A stretch of DNA of 45,502 nt, from assembly GCF_001428405.1 (NCBI RefSeq), contig NZ_LMSL01000010.1, forward strand, positions 74,661 to 120,162, written 5' to 3'. Source of the DNA: Frateuria sp. Soil773. Its GTDB lineage: Bacteria > Pseudomonadota > Gammaproteobacteria > Xanthomonadales > Rhodanobacteraceae. Shown in pieces: positions 1 to 9,479 of this stretch. The notes under the pieces are model-generated. The model searched no databases. It worked only from the letters and a program-made list of their open reading frames with translations, and had not been told where the DNA came from. Made by a program: the position numbers and the translations under genes. Each line of letters starts with the position of its first letter. Positions within the stretch are counted from its first letter, which is position 1.

Positions 1-2966
1 TGGGCCTGGCCAGCGGCGGCGCCTACGCGCAGTCCACCACCGGCAGCATCGTGGGCCAGGTGCCTGCGGGCATGGGCGAGACGGTGACGGTGCAGAGCAC
101 CAGCGGCCTGCAGCGCGAGGTGCCGGTGGACAGCCGCGGCCGCTACGCGGTGAACCAGCTGCCGCTGGGCAGCTACACGGTGACGCTCAAGCACAACGGC
201 GCCGTGGCGCAGACGCGCAGCAACGTGAGCCTGCGGGTGGGTCAGGCCACCGACGTGTCGTTCAATGCGGAAGCAGCGACGGGTGGCAACGTGAGCGCGC
301 AGAACCTTGCCGGGATCAATGTCACGGCCAACGCGCTGCCGCAGATCGACGTCACCAGCGTGGACTCGCGCACGGTGGTCACCGCCGAGCAGCTGCGCAA
401 GCTGCCGCTGGGCTTCACTGCCGAGGCGGCGGCGCTGCTCGCGCCCGGCGTGGCCGACAACACCGGCGGCTTCACCACCGCCACCGGCGGCTCGCTGGCC
501 AGCTTCGGCGGCGCCGGCGCCAACGAGAACGCGTACTACATCAACGGCTTCAACACCACCGACCAGTTGAAGTCGGAGGGCGGCCTGACCCTGCCGTACG
601 GCTCGATCGACCAGGAAGAGGTCTACACCGGCGGCTACAGCGCGCAGTACGGCCGCTCCGACGGCGGCGTGATCAACATGGTCGGCAAGCGCGGCAGCAA
701 CGAGTGGCATTTCGGCGGCCAGGCGAGCTGGGAGCCGGAAGCCGCACGCGCCGCCCCCGGCAATGTCTACTACCACAACGGCCTGCCGCCCGACGCCAAG
801 ACCGGCGCGCTGTACCAGCCCAGCAGCAAGAACAACCACTGGGTCACCACCTACGACGCCTACGTGGGCGGCCCGCTGGTCAAGGACAAGCTGTTCTTCT
901 TCGCCTCCGCCGAGATGGCCAAGCAGGAAGGACGCATCGTCGGGCCGTACGGCACCAACCCGGACCAGGCGTACCGCTACAAGATGCCCAAGTGGTACGG
1001 CAAGCTGGACTGGAACATCAACGACAGCAACATCCTCGAGCTGACCGGCGCGTCCAGCAAGCGCGAGTACTCGGCCGACCTGTACGGCTACGACTACGAG
1101 GCCGGTCGACGCACGGACCTGGTGGGCTATGCGCAGAACACCAAGACCGGCGGCAATCTGTGGACGGCCAAGTACACCGGCTACCTCACCGACGACCTCA
1201 CCCTGACCGCCCTGTACGGCAAGCTGCATACCACGGCCTTCCAGGAGCCGGTGGGCTACAACCCCGACCTGACCTACGTGTCCGGCATCGCCAACCAGAA
1301 CCCGGCCTACGTGGGTGGCTCGCCGCGCTACAACGACCAGACGGTCAACCAGATCAACGATCCCGGCCGCGGCAACCGCACCACCAACCTGCGCGTGAGC
1401 CTGGAGTACCGGCTTGGCGACCACACGCTGACCGCGGGCATCGACAACCTGACGGCGGCGGCGCTGAAGCAGGGCGGGCGCAGCTCCGGCCCGGGCTACA
1501 CCTGGGCGTACAACCACACGACCAATCCGAACAACCCGCTCAGCACCGGCCTCGGCGTGGGCGCCACCGCGGACTTCCCGAACGGGCAGGACGGCTACTA
1601 CGTGACCAAGGGCGTGTTCTACCGCGTCGCCAGCGTACGCACCACCGAGCACGCGCAGTACCTCGAGGACAACTGGCAGGTCAGCGACAGGCTGCTGCTC
1701 TCGCTGGGCCTGCGCAACGACCAGTTCACCAACTACAACGCCGTCGGCAAGGCGTACATCAAGCAAACCAACCAGTGGGCCCCGCGCCTCGGCTTCGCCT
1801 GGGACGTGGACGGCGATTCCAGCTTCAAGGTGTACGGCAACGTGGGTCGCTACTTCCTGGCCTCGCCGCTGGAGCCGGCGCTGAGCGCGGGCAGCGGCAG
1901 CGTGTCGACCACGCAGTACTTCACCTACGGCGGCATCAACGCCGACGGCACGCCCTACGACCTGACCGCGATGTCGCCGCCGGTGTCGGCCAACAACAAG
2001 TTCGGCCAGGTGCCGGACAACAAGACGGTGACGGCCAAGAACCTGAAGTCGATGTACCAGGACGAGTACATGCTCGGCTTCAGCAAGACGATCGGCCCGA
2101 ACTGGGTGTACGGCGCCAAGGCCACCCGCCGCGTCCTGCGCTCTGCCATCGACGACTTCTGCGCCGTGGGCGCGATCACCGCCGAGGCGAAGGCGCGCGG
2201 CTACGACGTCAGCTCGGTCAACAGCTGCTACCTGATCAACGCCGGCAGCGGCAACACCTTCGTGGTGAGGGACAGCGCGGGCAACTACCACGACATCAAG
2301 CTCAGCCGGAAGGAAATCGGCTTCCCGAAGCTGCGGCGCAACTACTACGCGCTGGAGGGCTTCCTGGAGCATCCGTTCGACGGCAAGTGGTACGGCAGGG
2401 TCAGCTACGTGCTCTCGCGCAGCTACGGCAACACCGAGGGCATGACCCAGTCCGACGTGCAGTCCGACGGCCCGCAGGAATCGGCCGACTGGGACAACGC
2501 ACCGATCATGGTGTACAGCAACGGCGACCAGGGCAACGACCATCGCCACCAGATCAAGGCGTTCGGCTACTACCAGATCAACCCGGAGTGGATGGTGTCC
2601 GGCAGCGTGAGGCTGCAGTCCGGCAATCCCAAGGTCTGCCTGGGCCTGTTCCCGGGCTTCCAGGATCCGGCAGGCTACGGTTCGTCCTACCACTACTGCG
2701 ACAACAAGCCGTCGCCGCCGGGCAGCACCGGCCGGCTGCCGTGGTTCCGCCAGGTCGACATGGGCGTGCGCTACACGCCGGCCTTCGCCGCGCACCGGCT
2801 GGGGCTGCACCTGGACGTGTTCAACGTGTTCAACAGCCAGGTGGTGACCAACATCTTCCCGAACTACTACGCCGATTCCGCGGGCACGCCGAATGCGCTG
2901 TACGGCACGCCCCGGCTGAAGCAGGCACCGCGCTACGCCCGCTTCTCGATCACGTACGACTACTGA
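1..2966 (+). CDS. Oar-like TonB-dependent receptor, 5' end outside window
   Basis: The reading frame is already open at base 3, and its first residues (GLASGGAYAQ) look like the end of a signal peptide, so the true start lies upstream of the window. About 987 residues are visible. An N-terminal carboxypeptidase-regulatory-like beta-sandwich (STTGSIVGQV..., roughly the first 80 residues) is followed by a TonB plug (INGFNTTDQ, YSAQYGRSDGGVINMV) and a long beta-barrel ending in an aromatic residue (SITYDY), as in the Oar/OmpA-related TonB-dependent transporter group. These receptors import substrates across the outer membrane with energy from TonB-ExbBD. The substrate cannot be read from sequence. 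The following two genes are secreted phosphoesterases, so a phosphorylated or phosphate-releasing substrate is a reasonable inference. Confidence 0.9.
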   Translation, partial: GLASGGAYAQSTTGSIVGQVPAGMGETVTVQSTSGLQREVPVDSRGRYAVNQLPLGSYTVTLKHNGAVAQTRSNVSLRVGQATDVSFNAEAATGGNVSAQNLAGINVTANALPQIDVTSVDSRTVVTAEQLRKLPLGFTAEAAALLAPGVADNTGGFTTATGGSLASFGGAGANENAYYINGFNTTDQLKSEGGLTLPYGSIDQEEVYTGGYSAQYGRSDGGVINMVGKRGSNEWHFGGQASWEPEAARAAPGNVYYHNGLPPDAKTGALYQPSSKNNHWVTTYDAYVGGPLVKDKLFFFASAEMAKQEGRIVGPYGTNPDQAYRYKMPKWYGKLDWNINDSNILELTGASSKREYSADLYGYDYEAGRRTDLVGYAQNTKTGGNLWTAKYTGYLTDDLTLTALYGKLHTTAFQEPVGYNPDLTYVSGIANQNPAYVGGSPRYNDQTVNQINDPGRGNRTTNLRVSLEYRLGDHTLTAGIDNLTAAALKQGGRSSGPGYTWAYNHTTNPNNPLSTGLGVGATADFPNGQDGYYVTKGVFYRVASVRTTEHAQYLEDNWQVSDRLLLSLGLRNDQFTNYNAVGKAYIKQTNQWAPRLGFAWDVDGDSSFKVYGNVGRYFLASPLEPALSAGSGSVSTTQYFTYGGINADGTPYDLTAMSPPVSANNKFGQVPDNKTVTAKNLKSMYQDEYMLGFSKTIGPNWVYGAKATRRVLRSAIDDFCAVGAITAEAKARGYDVSSVNSCYLINAGSGNTFVVRDSAGNYHDIKLSRKEIGFPKLRRNYYALEGFLEHPFDGKWYGRVSYVLSRSYGNTEGMTQSDVQSDGPQESADWDNAPIMVYSNGDQGNDHRHQIKAFGYYQINPEWMVSGSVRLQSGNPKVCLGLFPGFQDPAGYGSSYHYCDNKPSPPGSTGRLPWFRQVDMGVRYTPAFAAHRLGLHLDVFNVFNSQVVTNIFPNYYADSAGTPNALYGTPRLKQAPRYARFSITYDY

Positions 2967-3018
2967 TCGGAAGGGTTCCCGGGGCGGCGCGATGCCGTCC
3001 CGGGAGGACGAGGGGATG

Positions 3019-3036
3019 CGGCGCCCGCGGGCGCCG
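3019..3036. terminator. GC-rich stem-loop after the receptor gene
   Basis: Perfect 8-bp arms (CGGCGCCC / GGGCGCCG) with a 2-base loop lie about 50 bp after the receptor stop. There is no T-tract, so it may be a weak or Rho-assisted terminator or only a stabilising 3' hairpin. Confidence 0.35.
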
Positions 3037-3127
3037 TGCAGGCGGCAGCCGTCGCCGGCATTCGAAAGGTGCCGTCCGGCGGCACGGCCGCAGGCAGCGG
3101 ATGCGGATCGAAGGAGGGGACTTCGCC

Positions 3128-3232
3128 GTGAACAGGATCGTGCAACCCGCGCCGGTGCTTCCGGTGGCGGCATTCGCCGAGGGTGCCACGCGCGCAACGG
3201 CGGCTTTCATCGCGCAGGCGGGGCGGCGCTAG
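3128..3232 (+). CDS. possible 34-residue leader ORF before the phoD-like gene
   Basis: A GTG at 3128 is preceded by a strong Shine-Dalgarno sequence (AGGAGG, 3112-3117). It opens a 34-codon frame (VNRIVQPAPVLPVAAF...) that stops at 3230-3232, two bases before the ATG of the phosphatase gene at 3235. The phosphatase ATG itself has only a weak G-rich tract before it, so the short frame could couple translation into the large gene. No homology is recognised. It may equally be chance in GC-rich sequence. Confidence 0.25.
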   Translation: MNRIVQPAPVLPVAAFAEGATRATAAFIAQAGRR

Positions 3233-3234
3233 GC

Positions 3235-5814
3235 ATGCGCCGCCGCGACCTGCTCAAGGGCATGGCGCTCGGCCCGGCCGCGCTTTCGCTGGCGCGCCCG
3301 GCGGTTTCCGCCACGGCGCACGGGCCGCCCGCCGACGGGTTATCGAGCGATGCCGGGCGTTTCGCCAGCCAGTGGCATCGCCTGCCGGACATGCCGTGGA
3401 CGGGCGAGGACCTGTGGGCGCAGCGCCTGCAGGACTGGTGCATCCGCGACGGCGAACTGGTCTGCCTGCACGACGGGCCGGACCGCACCGTGCATGTGCT
3501 CACCCACCAGCTCGGCGGCGCGGCGCAGCCGTTCGTCGCCGAAGCGTCGCTGCGCTTTGCAGGCGCCGGCGGCGACGCGCGCGACGCCGCCGGTTTCCGG
3601 CTTGGCGTGCAGGGGCGCTACCGCGACAACTACCGTTCGGCCATCGTCACCGGCAAGGGCGTGGACGTCGGCATCACCCGCGCCGGCGTCCTGTTCGTCG
3701 GCGCCGTGCGCGCCGCGGAAGCCATCGATCCGGCGCGCTGGCGCGGCGGGGTACGCCTGCGGCTCGCGGTGGATGCGCAGGCCGGCGCGCCGGCGACGCT
3801 GCAGGCGCTCGACCTCCACGGCGCGTTGCTTGGCGAATTGCGCGCCGAACCGCAGGATGCGGGCTGGCAGGGCAACATCGCCCTGCTCAGCCACGCGCAT
3901 CCCCGCGACGTGCAGGCGCCCGCATCCACGGTCGCCTTCGCATGGGCCCGGGTCGAGGGCGGCCGCCTGCTGCATCGGCCGGAACAGGCGTTCGGCGCGG
4001 TCTATTTCGCCCAGTACACGGTGCATGCGGGCACCTTGAAGCTTTCCGCCCAGCTCGCACCGATCGACCGGCCCGGGCTGCCCGCCGTGCTGGAGATCGA
4101 GCGCGACGGGCGCTGGCAGCGCGTGGCCAGTGCCGTGCCGCATCCGCTGGCGCGGGTCGCGGCCTTCCGCGTGCCCGGCTGGGATGCGCGCACCGACTGC
4201 GCCTATCGCGTGCGCCTGGCGCTGCCGCTGAAGGACGCGGGCGAGCGCGAGTACGCCTACGCCGGCCGCATCGCCGCGGAGCCGTCCGGCGAGGGCCGCG
4301 TGCGCGCGCTGCTGTTCAGTTGCAACTGGGACATCGGTTTTCCCGACGAGGAGGTGGTGGCGAACGTGCTCAAGCAGCACGGCGACCTGGCATTGTTCGT
4401 GGGCGACCAGTTCTACGAGGCCAACGGCGGCTTCGGCATCCAGAAGCACCCGCTGGAACAGTCCACGCTGGACTACCTGCGCAAGTGGATCCAGTTCGGC
4501 TGGAGCTACCGCGACGTCTTCCGCGCGATGCCCTCGGCCTTCCTGCTCGACGACCACGACATGTACCACGGCAACCTGTGGGGCTGCGGCGGCCGGCCGG
4601 CGGTGGAGCGCGGAAGCGAGGCGGACATCCAGGATTCGGGCGGCTACAAGATGCCCGCCGGCTGGGTGAACATGGCCCAGATCACCCAGACCAGCCACAT
4701 GCCCGATCCCTACGATCCGGCGCCGGTGGGGCAGGGCATCGGCGTCTACTACACGCACTGGGAATACGCCGGCGTCAGCTTCGGCATCGTCGAGGACCGC
4801 AAGTTCAAGTCCGTGCCGAAGGACGTCCTGCCGCCCGAGGCCAAGGTGTGGAACGGCTACGCGCAGAACCCGGACTACGACCCGGCGCGCACGCACTGGC
4901 TGCAGGCGCAGTTGCTGGGCGAGCGGCAGATGCAGTTCCTCGGCTGGTGGAACCACCGCTGGGAGAAAAGCACCCGCTTCAAGGTGCTGCTCTCGGCCAC
5001 GCCCCTTTGCTGCCTGCAGACCCTGCCGGCCGGCGCGAAGGACGACGAGGTGACCGCGAAGCTGGCGATCCCCGAGCCGGGCAGCTACGTGCAGGGCGAC
5101 GCGCCCACCCGCGACATGGACAGCAACGGCTGGCCGCAGAACCGGCGCGACGACGTGCTGCGCCTGCTGCGCAAGAACTTCACCCTGCACATGACCGGCG
5201 ACCAGCACATGGCCTCGGTGGTGCAGTACGGCGTGGACGACTACGGCGACAGCGGCTTCGCCTTCAGCGGCCCGGCGCTGGGCAACATCTGGCCGCGCCG
5301 CTGGTGGCCGCCGGTCGGCCCGGAGCACCGGCCGCTGCCCGGCCGGCCGCGCTATACCGGCGACTTCCGCGATGGCTTCGGCAACCGCATGACCGTGCAT
5401 GCGGTCGCCAACCCGGCGCGGACCGGGCGCGAGCCGGCCCTGCTGTACGACCGCGCCACCGGCTACGCGGTGGTCGATTTCGATGCCGGCCGGGAGCAGG
5501 TGACGATGCACTGCTGGCCGCGCTTCGCCGACCCCGACGACGGCCCGCAAGGCCAGTATCCCGATTGGCCGATCACCCTGGACAAGACCCTGCACGCGCG
5601 CCCGGCGGCGAAGCTTGCGGTAACCCCGATCGCGCTCGACCCGGCGCGCCGCCAGCACATCCGCGTGGTGCACCTGGAGCGCGACGAGCTGGTCTGCCAG
5701 GTCAGCCTCCAGGCGGCGAGCTTCGTCCCGCCGCTGCATCACCGCGGCCGCCACGCCGTCTTTCTCACCGACCACGAAAGCAACCTCACCCGGAGGATCG
5801 ATATCCATGTCTGA
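3235..5814 (+). CDS. PhoD-like alkaline phosphatase, Tat-exported
   Basis: The product is 859 residues. The start at 3235 was chosen because it begins directly with a twin-arginine signal (MRRRDLLKG followed by a hydrophobic stretch), although the frame is open further upstream. The first ~350 residues form beta-rich domains. The metallophosphatase core of the PhoD family follows, with metal-binding motifs LFVGDQFYE, LLDDHDMYHGNLWG and MTGDQHMASV. PhoD enzymes hydrolyse phosphomono- and diesters in the periplasm or outside the cell, and Tat export fits a cofactor-loaded enzyme. The 3' end overlaps the next gene by 8 bp, so the two are co-transcribed. No clear Pho box was found in the 268 bp upstream. 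The exact substrate is unknown. Confidence 0.88.
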   Translation: MRRRDLLKGMALGPAALSLARPAVSATAHGPPADGLSSDAGRFASQWHRLPDMPWTGEDLWAQRLQDWCIRDGELVCLHDGPDRTVHVLTHQLGGAAQPFVAEASLRFAGAGGDARDAAGFRLGVQGRYRDNYRSAIVTGKGVDVGITRAGVLFVGAVRAAEAIDPARWRGGVRLRLAVDAQAGAPATLQALDLHGALLGELRAEPQDAGWQGNIALLSHAHPRDVQAPASTVAFAWARVEGGRLLHRPEQAFGAVYFAQYTVHAGTLKLSAQLAPIDRPGLPAVLEIERDGRWQRVASAVPHPLARVAAFRVPGWDARTDCAYRVRLALPLKDAGEREYAYAGRIAAEPSGEGRVRALLFSCNWDIGFPDEEVVANVLKQHGDLALFVGDQFYEANGGFGIQKHPLEQSTLDYLRKWIQFGWSYRDVFRAMPSAFLLDDHDMYHGNLWGCGGRPAVERGSEADIQDSGGYKMPAGWVNMAQITQTSHMPDPYDPAPVGQGIGVYYTHWEYAGVSFGIVEDRKFKSVPKDVLPPEAKVWNGYAQNPDYDPARTHWLQAQLLGERQMQFLGWWNHRWEKSTRFKVLLSATPLCCLQTLPAGAKDDEVTAKLAIPEPGSYVQGDAPTRDMDSNGWPQNRRDDVLRLLRKNFTLHMTGDQHMASVVQYGVDDYGDSGFAFSGPALGNIWPRRWWPPVGPEHRPLPGRPRYTGDFRDGFGNRMTVHAVANPARTGREPALLYDRATGYAVVDFDAGREQVTMHCWPRFADPDDGPQGQYPDWPITLDKTLHARPAAKLAVTPIALDPARRQHIRVVHLERDELVCQVSLQAASFVPPLHHRGRHAVFLTDHESNLTRRIDIHV

Positions 5815-7048
5815 TTTCCATTTGCCAGGCACGCCCACCGCGGCGAAGCGCGTGTTCGCCTCGCGCCTTGCCCTTGCCCTCGCCTGCCTGCTGCTCGCGC
5901 TGCCTGCCGCCGCCGCCACCAAGCAGGCCAGGCAGCCCTTCCACGACGACGAGGCGGACGCGCCCTACAAGGTCTGGGACAGCACCCCGGCGATCACCAT
6001 GCCGCCGCTGCTGCTCGACGTGTCCGACACCTCGGTGGTGATCGAGTGGATGACCGACGGCGACAGCGACGGCAGCGTGCGCTACGGCGAACAGGGACTG
6101 GACCGGACGGCGGTCGCCCAGCACGAGGGCCTGGTGGACGTGGGCACCTTCCACCGCGTGGTGATCGAGGGGCTGAAGCCGGGCCACACCTACCAGTACC
6201 AGGTGGCGTCGCGGCGCGTGGTGACGGTCAAGCCGTACTGGCCCGAGCGCGGCAACACGGTGAAGGGCGAGGTCGGCCGGTTCACCACGCTCGACCCGGC
6301 GAAGGCCAGCACGCGCTTCGCCGCGATCACCGACACCCACGAGAAAGTGCCGCGCATCCGCACCCTGCTCGCCGACATCCGCAAGACGCCGGAGGATTTC
6401 GTGGTGCACCTGGGCGACACGGTCAACTACGCGGTGAGCGAGCAGCAGTTCAAGGACGTGTTCCTGGGGCCGACCGCCGAGGAACTCGGCGGCACGCTGC
6501 CGATGCTCTACGTGCACGGCAACCACGAGTACCGCGGCGCGTTCGCCCGCCAGCTCGGCATCTACCTGCATGCGCAGGACGACCGCTTCGACTTCGAGCG
6601 CGACGCCGGCCCGGTGCACCTCGTGGCCGTGGACACCGGCGAGGACAAGCCAGACGACACCAACGTCTACGCCGGCCTCAACGACCTGCGCGACTACCGC
6701 CGCTCGGGCCTGGTCCGCTTCGGCCAGGCGCTGGCCGCCGAGCGCACCCGCAGCGCGCCGTTCACCGTGGTGCTCGGCCACCAGCCCAACTGGGGCTGGA
6801 CCGGCGGCGACAACGCCGAATGGACGCGGCTCGCCAACGAGGCCAAGGTCGACCTGTTCATCGCCGGCCACGTGCATCGTTTCATGCACATCAAGCCCGG
6901 CGAACGCGGCAACGATTTCCCGATCCTGGTGGTGGGCCAGGACCAGGTGGCGCGCGTGGAAGCGGACGAGCACACGCTGAAGGTGCGGGTGACCGACAGC
7001 GCCGGCAAGCTGGTCGACGCCTTCACGCTGGAGCGGCGCACCAAGTAG
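5807..7048 (+). CDS. secreted calcineurin-like metallophosphoesterase
   Basis: The product is 413 residues. The ATG at 5807 lies inside the end of the phoD-like gene and has a good Shine-Dalgarno sequence (GGAGG at about 5792). A Sec signal peptide (hydrophobic core LALALACLLLALPAAAA) is followed by a fibronectin/purple-acid-phosphatase-like N-domain (VVIEWMTDGDSDGSVRYG). The calcineurin phosphoesterase domain carries all five metal motifs: ITDTHEK, VHLGDTV, HGNHEYR, LGHQPNW and AGHVHR. It probably dephosphorylates extracytoplasmic substrates together with the upstream PhoD-like enzyme. The purple acid phosphatase name would be too specific, because the diagnostic Tyr ligand cannot be placed with confidence. 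Confidence 0.88.
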   Translation: MSDFHLPGTPTAAKRVFASRLALALACLLLALPAAAATKQARQPFHDDEADAPYKVWDSTPAITMPPLLLDVSDTSVVIEWMTDGDSDGSVRYGEQGLDRTAVAQHEGLVDVGTFHRVVIEGLKPGHTYQYQVASRRVVTVKPYWPERGNTVKGEVGRFTTLDPAKASTRFAAITDTHEKVPRIRTLLADIRKTPEDFVVHLGDTVNYAVSEQQFKDVFLGPTAEELGGTLPMLYVHGNHEYRGAFARQLGIYLHAQDDRFDFERDAGPVHLVAVDTGEDKPDDTNVYAGLNDLRDYRRSGLVRFGQALAAERTRSAPFTVVLGHQPNWGWTGGDNAEWTRLANEAKVDLFIAGHVHRFMHIKPGERGNDFPILVVGQDQVARVEADEHTLKVRVTDSAGKLVDAFTLERRTK

Positions 7049-7069
7049 GTTCCCGGCCGGCTGGACGAT

Positions 7070-7097
7070 GGAAGCGGCGCCCACAGGCGCCGTTTCC
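7070..7097. terminator. bidirectional terminator between convergent genes
   Basis: 12-base arms (GGAAGCGGCGCC / GGCGCCGTTTCC) enclose a CACA loop and lie between the stops of the phosphoesterase gene (+) and the lyase gene (-). TTT/AAA within the stem gives a short U-run in either direction. Confidence 0.7.
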
Positions 7098-7135
7098 GTT
7101 GTCGCTGCAGTTATCTCCCGCGCGCGGGGAATCGC

Positions 7136-8227
7136 TCAGCGTGCGTCCGCGGCGGCGCAGGCGCGCAGCGCCGCGGGCGTTTCGCCGAGCCGCCGGGCCA
7201 GCGGGCGGTAGGCGGGCAGCAGCACGGCGGCGTAGGCGTACAGCGCGGCGCTGGTGTGCGGGTCCCAGGCGCCGTCGTAGCCCTTCAGGCCGGCCTGGCG
7301 GCGCTCGATGTCGAAGGGTTCCTCGGTGTGCACGAATTCCTGGTGGCCGCGCCGGCCCTCGGCGTACGGCGCCAGCCAGGCCAGCGCATCGGCCAGCGAG
7401 GCGCCGCCCGCGGGATGCGCATCGATCCAGTCGCGCTGGCCGGGATAGGCCGAGGCGGCCAGCGCGGCCTGCACCAGCGGTTGCAGGTCGTAGGTGACGT
7501 AATGCAGGGCATCGCGCTGGGCGAAGTCCACCGTGCTGCCGTCGGCGCGGATGTTCGCGGCCACCTGGGCGAGGAACAGCTCGCGCGCGGCGGCCAGCAT
7601 CGCCGGGTCGCCCAGCGCGGCAGCGGCGGTGGCGATCAGCTTGATCCGGTGGCTTTGCCAGTTGTTGATGTCGTTGATGTAGGTGGAGCCGCGGCGCTGC
7701 CGCACGCGCTGGACGTAGCCCTCGCCGAGCGCGCGGATCAGCCGCGCCGTCGCCGTGCGCGTGGCCGGGGCCAGGGCGTCGTGGGTCAAGGCGTAGGCCC
7801 AGAACAGTTGGTCGAGGTTGGTCTCGTCGATCGGGTTGAAGCTGGGCCGGTAGACGTCGGCCCAGGCGCGCAGGTAGCGGTCGACCTGGCGCAGCAGGTC
7901 GGCCTGGCCGGTGCGCCGCCACGCCACGGCGGCATCCAGGGCGATCGTCCAGTCGCGTTCGGCGCGCACGCTTTCGTCGTGGATGCCCTGGTGCGGCAGG
8001 GTGCCCTGGGTGTGCACGCGGGCCATCGGGTGGGGCGTGTCTTGCCGGTGCGCCAGCGCATCAGCGATGGCCGCGTCGGAGCGCGACGCGGAGGGCGCGG
8101 CCAGCGGGCACCACCAGCGCGGCGCGTCGGCGGCGCAGGCCGGGGCCGACACTACGCATGCGGCGAGCAGCGCGACCAGGGGCCACGCCGGCTTTCGCGC
8201 GGGTGCGCGGAACGGCCGCCCGGTCAT
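7136..8227 (-). CDS. alginate lyase-family protein
   Basis: The product is 363 residues. The ATG at 8227 overlaps the stop of the GH105 gene (ATGA overlap), showing translational coupling. An N-terminal export signal (WPLVALLAACVVSAPACA) precedes an alpha/alpha-toroid-type domain. Conserved stretches include ETNLDQLFWAYALTHDAL, STYINDINNWQSHRIKL and DFAQRDALHYVTYDLQPLV, which resemble the alginate_lyase Pfam family (PL5-like and related). Family members cleave uronic-acid polysaccharides by beta-elimination in the periplasm. The product, an unsaturated uronide, is the type of substrate GH105 enzymes remove, which supports the call. Whether the polymer is alginate, pectin or another polyuronide is not decided by sequence. 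Confidence 0.78.
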   Translation of the reverse strand: MTGRPFRAPARKPAWPLVALLAACVVSAPACAADAPRWWCPLAAPSASRSDAAIADALAHRQDTPHPMARVHTQGTLPHQGIHDESVRAERDWTIALDAAVAWRRTGQADLLRQVDRYLRAWADVYRPSFNPIDETNLDQLFWAYALTHDALAPATRTATARLIRALGEGYVQRVRQRRGSTYINDINNWQSHRIKLIATAAAALGDPAMLAAARELFLAQVAANIRADGSTVDFAQRDALHYVTYDLQPLVQAALAASAYPGQRDWIDAHPAGGASLADALAWLAPYAEGRRGHQEFVHTEEPFDIERRQAGLKGYDGAWDPHTSAALYAYAAVLLPAYRPLARRLGETPAALRACAAADAR

Positions 8228-9408
8228 CGCCGCGGCGCCTGGCCGGCGATGGCGGCCACTTCGCCCGCCGCCAGCAGGAAGGCGCCGACGCCGTACACGT
8301 AGCTGGCGCTGGCCGGGTACTGCCCGGGGGCGGCGCCGATCGGCTGGATGTTGCCCAGCCGGCCGTCCGCGTAGATCTGCCCGACCAGGCCGCGCCAGGC
8401 CCGGCCGATCACCGGCCGGTAGGTGCGGGCATCGAGCACGCGGTGGTGCACGCCCCAGGCCAGCGCGTAGGCGATGAAGGCCGAACCGGACACTTCCGGC
8501 CGCGGGTAGCCGTCCGCGTCGAGCAGGCCCGGCCGCCACAGGCCGTCGCGCCCCTGCAACGCGGCGAGCCGCGCGGCCATGTCGCGGAACTGCCGCAGGT
8601 AGCGGTCGCGGCCGGGATAGTCGGCGGGCATGCGCTCCAGCACGCGCGCCAGGCCGGCGAGCGCCCAGCCGTTGCCGCGGCTCCAGAACAGCTTGCTGCC
8701 GTTGCGCTCGCGGCGGTCGAGGTAGGAGGCGTCGCGGCTGAACAGGTGCTCGCGCTCGTCGTACAGCAGCCGGCTGGTGATCCACCACTGGCGGTCCATG
8801 TAGTCGAGGTAGTCGCGCCGGTGCGTGGCCTCGGCCAGCCCGGCCCAGGCCGGCGGCGCCATGAACAGCGCGTCGCACCACCACCACAGCGGGCGCTTCG
8901 GGTCGTCCGGCTGCCGCATCTGCGCGTCGTAGCGCTGCCGCAGAGGTTGCAGCATGGCCGGGTCGGGGTGGCGGGCATGGAGCTGCAGCCAGGACTGCGC
9001 GACCGCCTGGTCGTCGGCATGGCGCACGCGCGGGCCGAGCCCCCAGCCGAAGCGTTCGCCGACGCTGCGCACGTAGGCTTCGTAGCGCGGCTCGTGCAGC
9101 AGGTCGCCGGCGCTGAGGAAGCCGAGATAGAGCGGGGCGAAGGTCCAGTCCAGGCTCGGGTGCGGTTCCACCCGCGCGAGCTGCCATGCGGCCACCTTGC
9201 CGGCGGCCTTGCGGATGTCGCCGATGCGCAGGTCGCCGGAGAGGTCGCTGGCGCGCGGCCCGGGTGCGGCCGGCGCATCGCCGCCGCCCGGCGGCAGGTC
9301 CTCGTCCTCGGCCAGCGCGAGGGCCGGCAGCAGCGCCAGGGCCAGCGCGAACGCGCACAGCAGGCGGCGCAGCCGAACGGCGGGGGAGGGCGTGGAAGGC
9401 ATCGGCAT
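8224..9408 (-). CDS. GH105-type unsaturated uronyl hydrolase
   Basis: The product is 394 residues with a Sec signal peptide (LLCAFALALALLPALALA). Motifs typical of glycoside hydrolase family 105 (YteR/YesR-like unsaturated rhamnogalacturonyl hydrolases) are HADDQAVAQSW, PLWWWCDALFMAPP, LFWSRGNGWALAGLARVL and GSAFIAYALAWG. The two Asp sites (in HADDQ and WCDALFM) match the catalytic Asp positions. The enzyme hydrates and removes the delta-4,5-unsaturated uronic acid that lyases leave on oligosaccharide ends. It is first in a two-gene minus-strand operon with the downstream lyase-family gene, and divergent from a DUF4861 gene. The start at 9408 begins MPMPS, and a second in-frame ATG six bases later is possible. 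Confidence 0.87.
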   Translation of the reverse strand: MPMPSTPSPAVRLRRLLCAFALALALLPALALAEDEDLPPGGGDAPAAPGPRASDLSGDLRIGDIRKAAGKVAAWQLARVEPHPSLDWTFAPLYLGFLSAGDLLHEPRYEAYVRSVGERFGWGLGPRVRHADDQAVAQSWLQLHARHPDPAMLQPLRQRYDAQMRQPDDPKRPLWWWCDALFMAPPAWAGLAEATHRRDYLDYMDRQWWITSRLLYDEREHLFSRDASYLDRRERNGSKLFWSRGNGWALAGLARVLERMPADYPGRDRYLRQFRDMAARLAALQGRDGLWRPGLLDADGYPRPEVSGSAFIAYALAWGVHHRVLDARTYRPVIGRAWRGLVGQIYADGRLGNIQPIGAAPGQYPASASYVYGVGAFLLAAGEVAAIAGQAPRR

Positions 9409-9479
9409 GCTCGGATCCCGTGTTGCTGGTCCAAGGGAGCTTAGATACAGTTTCGTAAAGACTCAACAGGATTCGAAGG

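Noticed and set aside
3340-5922. 860-codon open frame on the minus strand opposite the PhoD-like gene
   Set aside because: It is a GC-skew shadow: its product is Arg/Ala/Val/His-rich without motifs, while the plus-strand frame has complete phosphatase motifs and a Tat signal.
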